From Brachionus manjavacas (lineage: Eukaryota; Rotifera; Eurotatoria; Ploima; Brachionidae), in assembly GCA_019054805.1 (NCBI GenBank), contig JAHQIY010000017.1:1302001-1366000 (forward strand): DNA of 64,000 nt, written 5' to 3'. This document shows, in pieces, positions 57,862-64,000 of the stretch; within the stretch, counting starts at the first letter, position 1, and every line of letters begins with the position of its first letter. The notes beneath the pieces are model-generated. The model did not search any database, had not been told where the DNA came from, and saw nothing but the letters and a program-made list of their open reading frames with translations. Position numbers and translations under genes: made by a program.

Positions 57862-57953
57862 TCCCAATTTTTAAATATTTTAATAAAATTTTAAAAATAG
57901 TTTCAAATAATATTTTTTTTCATTCAACAATAAAAAAAAGAGAGAGAGAGAAA

Positions 57954-58746
57954 ATGTTCAAAATGATTTTTAACTTGTTAATCATAAGTTGGATACCAAA
58001 TTTGGTCGAATTGAACAGAAAAGAAAATGTAAATATTTAATTTCCGGTAATTTAATTTCTAAAAAATTATTTATTTTTTATACAAAGGTGACCTATTGCA
58101 CTCCAATTGGTCCGTGTCCTTCAGATAAGTGCTGCCAGCCGATTGCCAAAGGTCTATGTAAGAAATCAAAGCTAAAAGATAAAATTTCAATTTAAATTAA
58201 ATTAAGTTTCTGATATTGGAACTTGTGAGTCTCTTGCCACAGATGGAGACCCGTGTGATATAAATTGTCCATGCAGCCAAGGCTTCAAATGTCAATTGAA
58301 CCCCTTGTGTCCAAAATGCAGCGCTGTATGCATGCGAGACTCGGTCATAGAAAAGTTAAGTGCTGTCTTAAATAATGGATGCTTCGGAAAGTGTAATGAA
58401 TTCAATCATCTTTGTAGGCTAAATAAAATTTTTGTTTGAATATTTTTTAATTTCCTTTTAAGTTAAGCCGAAGCCTAGGATTCGAAAAGAAGGTGAATTG
58501 TGCAACGAAGATAACAAGTGTGCCCATGGAATGCACTGTGCTCCGAATATTTTATGCAAACAATGTGATCACATTTGCATGCATGAAGATTTGGTCAAGC
58601 CACTACTGCTTTATTTCCAGAAAGGATGTGCTAACAATTGTATAGGTCAAGCAAGAGGTGTACCCAAAATTCTTGTCTCTAAATTCGATCCAAATAAAGT
58701 CATTCAGGATACCAAAGGTCTTGTGGTTTTTCCCGAGTTCCATTGA
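57954..58746 (+). CDS. Secreted Cys-rich repeat protein, family not recognised
   Basis: Four exons, 57954-58028, 58088-58157, 58207-58413 and 58463-58746, give about 211 residues. The N-terminus MFKMIFNLLIISWIPNLVEL is a signal peptide. Two similar Cys modules follow: CESLATDGDPCDINCPCSQG...CQLNPLCPKCSAVCMRD and later CNEDNKCAHGMHCAPNILC with CKQCDHICMHED, each ended by a short segment with GC-KC or GC-NC. Cys spacing resembles dickkopf/prokineticin-like or small disulfide folds, but I cannot assign one. It is secreted or extracellular by inference. The start is immediately after CFAP57 (about 90 bp) in the same direction. A copy of its 3' end lies 1 kb downstream at 59,748-59,888. Confidence 0.75.
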
Positions 58747-58922
58747 ATAAAAAATTTATTAAAAAATAATTTGAGGTGTTTTTTATTTATTTAATAAAAA
58801 AAAATATTTGATAGATGTTCATTTTATTTATAATTCATTCAAAATATAGTTCTTTTCTTTCGGTAAAAAAATGTCTTTTTTAATTGTGAAAAACGTCAAA
58901 TCCCGATTAATCTTTTGTTCAT

Positions 58923-59403
58923 TTACCAAGCTGGTATGCGTCTAAATACACAAATTCTGAATATTGTAACAATTTCGGTTGTTAATGGTACGAAGCAACA
59001 AATTCCAAATATGATCCAGATCAAATCGCTGCATGATCTACCGAACAAAAGGAATAGAGATGCGATAAAACCAGAAAAATGGAACGAAGCACTTAGGAAA
59101 TTTTGAAAATTTGAATAAAGACTTAAGCCAAATATTAAAGAAATAATTTCGAAACTAGTAAAACCAATGATAAATGATAAAGCTATAATGAATTGATCAT
59201 CTTTGAGTTTAAGTTCTTCTTCATTGGAAATAAATGAGCATCCTTTAACATTCCATTGCTATCAAAAATAGAATTAAAAGATTTATTAATTTGCTTAATA
59301 GAAAAAAGCTTACTCGGTACATCAAGATTATTGAGGTTATGATGATGTGAAGGATTATTGATAAAAAACGCAACGGGACACTGAGAGGTACTTTGAAAGC
59401 CAT
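58923..59403 (-). CDS. TMEM107: TMEM107, ciliary transition-zone membrane protein
   Basis: Two exons, 59403-59314 and 59258-58923, give 141 residues (human 140). Starts MAFKVPLSVPLRFLSIIL. Four hydrophobic segments lie at about 9-29, 54-75, 85-105 and 112-132. Conserved points are the N-terminal SRFL-like block, FTSFEIISLIFGLSLYSNFQNFLS (human ELAGFLSGVSMFNSTQSLIS), a His followed by S/A-rich helix, and WIIFGICCFVPLTTEI (human WYIFVFCSALPAVTEM). TMEM107 recruits other MKS-module proteins at the transition zone and is mutated in Joubert/Meckel-type ciliopathies in humans. It is convergent with the Cys-rich gene (stops about 176 bp apart). Confidence 0.88.
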
Positions 59404-59747
59404 TTAAAAAAAAATGATATCTTAATAAAAGTTTAATTATAGTAAATTAAAAAATTTTAATTCAAAATTTAACGGGTCATTTAAAGTGAATACACTTTAA
59501 AATGTCAAAATTCAAATTTTGCTTTTTAATTTAAAATTAAGGTTGCCAATGCCAATAAAATTTATGATACAGTCAAAAAAATTGGCTTAGCTTCTTTTTG
59601 AATTTGAGTATTTGGAAAATTAGGCAAAGAATGTAGCTAAGTATTTTTTAGAATAAAAACAAATGTTAAATTATATAAGAAAAAATTTAAAAATAATAGG
59701 GAAAACAGGAATAATAATCAAAAAAATCAATTAAATTTCTGGAATAT

Positions 59748-59888
59748 AAATTCGATCCAAATAAAGTCATTCAGGATACCAAAGGTCTTATGGTTTTTCC
59801 CGAGATCCATTGAATAAAAAATTTATTAAAAAATAATTTTAGGTGTTATTTATTTATTTAATTTGAAAAAAAAAATTATTTGATAGAT
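59748..59888 (+). pseudogene. Duplicated 3' end of the Cys-rich secreted gene
   Basis: About 140 bp nearly identical to 58,681-58,816, covering the last ~22 codons, the stop and the poly(A)-signal region. It shows a handful of substitutions and small indels. No upstream exons are present, so this is a fragment, not a gene. Confidence 0.85.
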
Positions 59889-60164
59889 TAATTAATTCTT
59901 AAATTGCAAAATGAATCTAGTACTATTTTTTTTGACGGCTAAAATCGATATCATAAAACTTGAATAAAATACCATAAATTTTTTATAAATAAAAAGAATA
60001 AATATAAATATAAATATAAATAAAACTATAAAATAAAAAGAAAATACAATATTTTCAGCTTATTGACAGTGTTTCTTAAAAAAAATGATAACTGATTTAA
60101 AGCAAAGTACCAAAAATTTTTGTCTTTGAAGCTTTTTAGTTGATACAAAAATTATAAAACAATG

Positions 60165-60450
60165 ATCCTATGGCCTGCCACAGAAGATAGTCAACTTGAT
60201 AAAACTCTTCTATGAGAAATTCGAGTGTAGCGTGATTCTGGAGAATGAAAAATCTGAGACAAAGACAAAGGTGCGTTCTCTCTCCGACACTATTCCTAAT
60301 ACTGATTGACTATGTCATGAAGAAAACAATTGCCAGTGCGAGGGGTTTACAATGGGGATTAACAGCAAAGCTTGAAGACTTAGACTTTGCGGACGATCTG
60401 CTGCTAATATCTAATACAGAATAGACTTGCCAAAACTGAAGAATACTTTT
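60165..60450 (+). mobile_element. LINE reverse-transcriptase relic
   Basis: In different frames it reads LPQKIVNLIKLFYEKFECSV, then IDYVMKKTIASARGLQWGLT, then LEDLDFADDLLLISNTE. This is the order of the reverse-transcriptase palm of LINE elements (VLSP-LF motif region, GIQW, LDFADD). Frameshifts and stops make it non-functional. Confidence 0.8.
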
Positions 60451-60879
60451 GCTAGACTCCGATCAGCATGGAAATCAAAAGTAATGATCCTATGCTCCAC
60501 AAGGAGTGAATAAGGAAAAAAAATTCTTTTTTTTTATCTAAAGGAAAATTAGTTCGAGACAAAATGAAATTTGAAAAATAATAAATAGTTTTTAAAATGT
60601 CTAGTTCAGTATGTATTTGAAAAAAAATCAGTATTTTTAAAAAACAAAAAATTAAGTTAATTTTGTTCAATTTTTGTGGTATTCGAACTAAATTTCTCTT
60701 GTATTTTTTGAACACTTTGTTTTCATCTTAAAACATTATTACAAACTATAAATATATTATTCAATTCACAATTAATTAAAAAAATTTAAAAATTAAGTAA
60801 TTCATACTATTACAATACGTTTTTTTCTTATCAACATTACATAACATACAGTATGCAAAAGCCACTACTAATAAAAAAC

Positions 60880-61270
60880 TAAACTCAATTAAGGAATTAT
60901 TCTTTCTCTCAGAACCATTCAAAATACAATTTTTTAAGACATTCATTTTGACTATTGTCTATCACTAGCCATCTACTTCTCTAAACCTGCTTTTCAATCT
61001 CTATCTAATTCTTATTATATTTCGCTTTTCAAATTGTTCCATTTCAAAGCCCAAGTTAATTATGCTATCGATTTAAATTTAGTTAATAACGATCCGGAAA
61101 TTCTGGGTCTTTACGCATTTCAACAAAGATTAATCATTAAGCTTTGCTGTTTTTCCTTCAAGATTTTTAAAAACCCAGAATCGCCCAAAAATCAACTCAT
61201 AGCGAACGAATTTCTTAACAAACCATATAGTTTGAGAAATAGCAATAAACTTTACACTCCGGGGAGTTAA
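60880..61270 (+). mobile_element. LINE reverse-transcriptase C-terminal relic
   Basis: One frame reads NSIKELFFLSEPFKIQFFKT and after a single frameshift DYCLSLAIYF, continuing open to the stop at 61,270 through FQQRLIIKLCCFSFKIF and YSLRNSNKL. This pattern (FFKTFIL-DYC...RL...F-FK...LRN) is the post-palm end of jockey/CR1-like elements common in invertebrates. Relatively fresh: only one clear frameshift over about 125 codons. Confidence 0.7.
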
Positions 61271-62506
61271 GGGCTCAATTGGTCTGGCGAATTATCATTT
61301 TCTTATTTTTTTCTAAATTTATCAATTCTTTTTCACTAAACGACTTTGATTTAAGTTTAACTTTATTCAAAAAAAGAAAAAGAAATAATGGGAATTTATA
61401 TTTTTTTGGGTTTATCAATATTTTAAAAAAAATAAATTTTTTTGTGCATGCATGAAGTAAAGCCCCGAGAAATTTGTTTCTAGAAAAAATTAAAAGTCCT
61501 TCTTTTAAAAATATTTAATTTCAGATTCAAAAAATATTCAAAAAGTGTTTTAGTTAAAAGCACAGTTGTTTAAAAATCCCAAATTAAAGTCCAAGTCATT
61601 AAATCAGGCTTTAAATATAAAAAAAAATTATATAATAATGAGTTGTCTAATGAATATAGATTTGCTAAATTACTAGAATTTTCTTGCAATTTTAGTTAAA
61701 AAGTCTTCATATTCATTGAATGCATATTCATCGAGTCATTAAGATTAACCCAATTTATAATTTTATTAATAAAAAAAATGTCCGGACTTGTACTAGACTT
61801 AAGACTACTTTTTCTTTTAAAAGTTTTTCTCAGCCAAAAATTAATCTAGTTCAAAATGATTTTTAAATTTTTGATTAAAATTAGGTATTAAAAACAGTGC
61901 AACTTGTTAATAATTCAAAAAGAAACATAAAATATATGCCAAAAATTGAAAATATAAAAATAAAAAATAAAAAAAAAAGTAAATAAATATGTATATTTTT
62001 TTGAAATAAAAATTAACTAAAAAAAAACAAACATTTTTGATCTAAAGAATAATTTACAGATACAAAATTCAAAACTGTAAGTTCAATTATCGGGAAATAA
62101 AATTTAATGCTTCCAAGTTAATTTGTTGATATTTGAAAAATTTTTAATATTGAAATGATCTGAAAAAATTGATTAAGTCTCAGTTTTTCAAATTTTGATT
62201 AAAATAAAATTAAAGGGTAATAATATTTTTGATTATCGATGAAAATATGGAAGGAAGACTCAATTAAATGAATGTAAAATTTTTAAATAAAAAATTGTGA
62301 GAAAATTTTTCATTTTATAGCTAGTTGGCCCAAAAAATTTTGTTTAAATTTTTTTCTAACTTTTATTATAACAATAATATTCTTTTATTATAATTTTTTT
62401 ATAAATTTAAAGATAATAATTTAAAAACAGGTTTATTATTTAATATATAAAATTTTTTATTCCTTTAACAATGAATTTAAAAATAACCGCGCAATTAGGA
62501 TGAAAA

Positions 62507-63706
62507 TTATTCTATGGGAAATAATATATCTTGATACTCTTCCTTTAAGCTATGCTTTTTGGTTGTTTCATAACCAAGCGTTATCAATATTGAATACATA
62601 CAAGAATAGGACAATCGAGCAGTTAGTCCACGATAGAACAAACGATATCCATCTTCTCTCCATAGATTTCTCAAAACTTGCAGCGAAGATTCCCTTTTTT
62701 TATTAACCTAGAAGACATAAAATAAATAGACTAATTTATTTCTTATTTTTTCATCATGTACCTGCATTCTTGCTCTCATACAATCCAAAGGATTCGTCAG
62801 TGTATTCGCCGACAGACTACTTAGCGGTCCGCAAATGCACTGTATCAGCAAAACCGGCATTTTTTCGGGCATATGCGGCCCTATGTGAGCTAGATGAATT
62901 TTTTTCAAAAAAAATTAAAAAATCTCAAATCACTTATTTTTATCTACCTTGGTAAAAATAATAGAATGGCCACCACAATGCCGAGTTAATTGACACCAGC
63001 GATGTGGACAAAAAGTACCCGCGGTAAAATCCCCGCAATTTTTCATTTTTATAAATTTCGTTGCTTATGTATCTAGCTATCACTAAATTGGAAGAATTTC
63101 TGAGCTTTTCGGGCACACTTATTCGATCAAAATCTTTGAATTTGCTCGGCTTCACACAGGTGCCACCTTTTTGACCGACTAGCATCATATGCTGGGATAC
63201 TATGTCTATGGGAACAGAAAGCATTTGTGCAAAAACTGCCCCTGATGCTCCGCCAACAAAAGCGGTCAGGTAGCGGTTACTAGTGAAATTGGAAATTAAT
63301 TGACGGGTTTTCTTGAAAAAATACATTAATTTTTATTAATAATAAAAAAACAAATAAATTAAAATTTTCTAATTACTTCATATGAAGTTATGTAGAATAC
63401 ATGTGGTATTAATTGGAAACTATTTATTACAAAACCTTTGTACAGTGCCAAAAAGCCTTCATATTTGATGACTGTTTTTAGAGCATTAAAAGTTCCGGTG
63501 TATAAAGAACCTCTGGTTTGAACCTGGAGACGTGTACGGACTAGGGTCAATGGATACAAAATTGTTCGTATTGTGAACATGTTGACTACTGTCAGAGGAA
63601 AATAGCGTTTTTTGTCTATCATTTGCCATTGTATGTCGTTTATTCGTTGTCTTCTTACAACAGACTCTTTTTTGCTGCTTAAGGACCCTTCGTTGGTCAC
63701 GATCAT
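62507..63706 (-). CDS. SLC25A44: Mitochondrial carrier, SLC25A44-like (branched-chain amino acid transport)
   Basis: Four exons, 63706-63377, 63311-62948, 62889-62762 and 62707-62507, give about 340 residues. Three carrier signatures are visible: PLTLVRTRLQ, PIDIVSQHMM and PLDCMRARMQ, each opening a two-helix repeat. The first block IQWQMIDKKRYFPLTVVNM and FYRGYFLSTSLVSINSALWWPFYYFY match SLC25A44 (IEWEHLDKKKFY, GFYRGYVASLLTYIPNSAVWWPFYHFY). The second signature keeps the Gln-His variant (VSQH) typical of SLC25A44. The family carries branched-chain amino acids across the inner mitochondrial membrane. The N-terminal 20-residue extension is Ser/Lys/Arg-rich. The ORF at 62,500-62,706 on the plus strand is only a shadow. 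Confidence 0.92.
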
Positions 63707-64000
63707 TTATTTTTCTTTGGCTTTTAGTGAGTCTGTCTTAAGCTCTGGTTCAGTGTGCTATGATACGAAGCTAAAAATGACTAGTTTAATTGACATAATT
63801 TTAAAACTTAAAAACTAATCATGTTGTCTTTAAAAAAAAATTGTGGAAATTATATAAATTTTTTTTTATTTTGGTTGATCATAATAATAAGTATACAATA
63901 TTTTTTTGTTAGTACTTTAAACCTTCGGTGTATAGACTCTCATTATTTTTAAATTTGAGCAAAAAATAAAATATTTCAAACTAATTTATTTAATTTTTGT
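63707..64000. other. Promoter side of the SLC25A44-like gene
   Basis: AT-rich DNA upstream of the carrier start. No gene seen to the window end. Confidence 0.4.

Larger units (their letters stand above)
59404..62506. other. Intergenic DNA with two LINE relics and a TIR-repeat copy
   Basis: Besides the relics listed separately at 60,165-60,450 and 60,880-61,270, a degenerate copy of the CAGAGTTGTTTAAAA repeat family starts near 61,559 and runs to about 61,820. The rest is AT-rich without a gene. Confidence 0.55.

Noticed and set aside
62500-62706. 68-codon ORF (+)
   Set aside because: Lies entirely antisense to the last exon of the SLC25A44-like gene.

Overview
This is a eukaryotic (animal) nuclear window. 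It is very AT-rich, with multi-exon genes whose introns are mostly 45-150 bp with GT/AG ends, TATA-like promoters and AATAAA signals. There are decayed non-LTR retrotransposon fragments but no bacterial features. The very low GC, tiny introns, cilium genes and LINE tails (frames reading FDYCLSL / FFKTFIL) suit a small aquatic invertebrate. A monogonont rotifer of the Brachionus type is my best guess, by inference only.

Layout. 0-23 kb: the 5' exon of an ODF3/CIMAP-type sperm-tail protein at the left edge (-), a short basic protein with a PP1-docking-like motif (-), an atypical calpain (-), a secreted acidic coiled-coil protein (-), a five-exon unrecognised protein that looks axonemal (+), Pescadillo/PES1 (+), a cathepsin L-like protease (-), an orphan two-exon gene that encodes only a dynein heavy-chain stalk segment (-), and a head-to-head pair of FBXO22-like (-) and selenoprotein T-like (+). 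The latter has Cys where most animals have Sec.

23.9-39.1 kb: seven consecutive minus-strand genes with almost no other coding content. Every predicted protein starts Met-Gly and fits the N-myristoylation rule (Gly2, Ser/Thr6, Lys/Arg7), followed by a basic patch in most. The bodies differ completely: Asn-rich, Pro/Tyr-rich, His-Asn repeats, Arg-rich, CGP repeats, EF-hands. This looks like a coherent, undescribed family of lipid-anchored low-complexity proteins and is the main discovery candidate.

39-64 kb: a disordered Ser-rich protein (+), then a large inverted duplication (arms about 2.6 kb, spacer about 3.15 kb). Each arm carries a complete 11-exon CUB-like/trypsin gene; the spacer holds a PIERCE1/2-like axonemal gene and a reverse-transcriptase relic. 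After that come CFAP57 (+), a secreted Cys-rich protein (+), the ciliary transition-zone protein TMEM107 (-), LINE relics, and SLC25A44 (-).

Cilium/flagellum genes recur (ODF3-like, dynein fragment, PIERCE, CFAP57, TMEM107, perhaps the 9.9 kb gene). The CGP-repeat protein in the Met-Gly cluster recalls the Drosophila Mst(3)CGP sperm-tail family. A link between the cluster and sperm or cilia is possible but unproven. Exon joins were made by reading GT/AG sites and homology by eye; no alignment was run.
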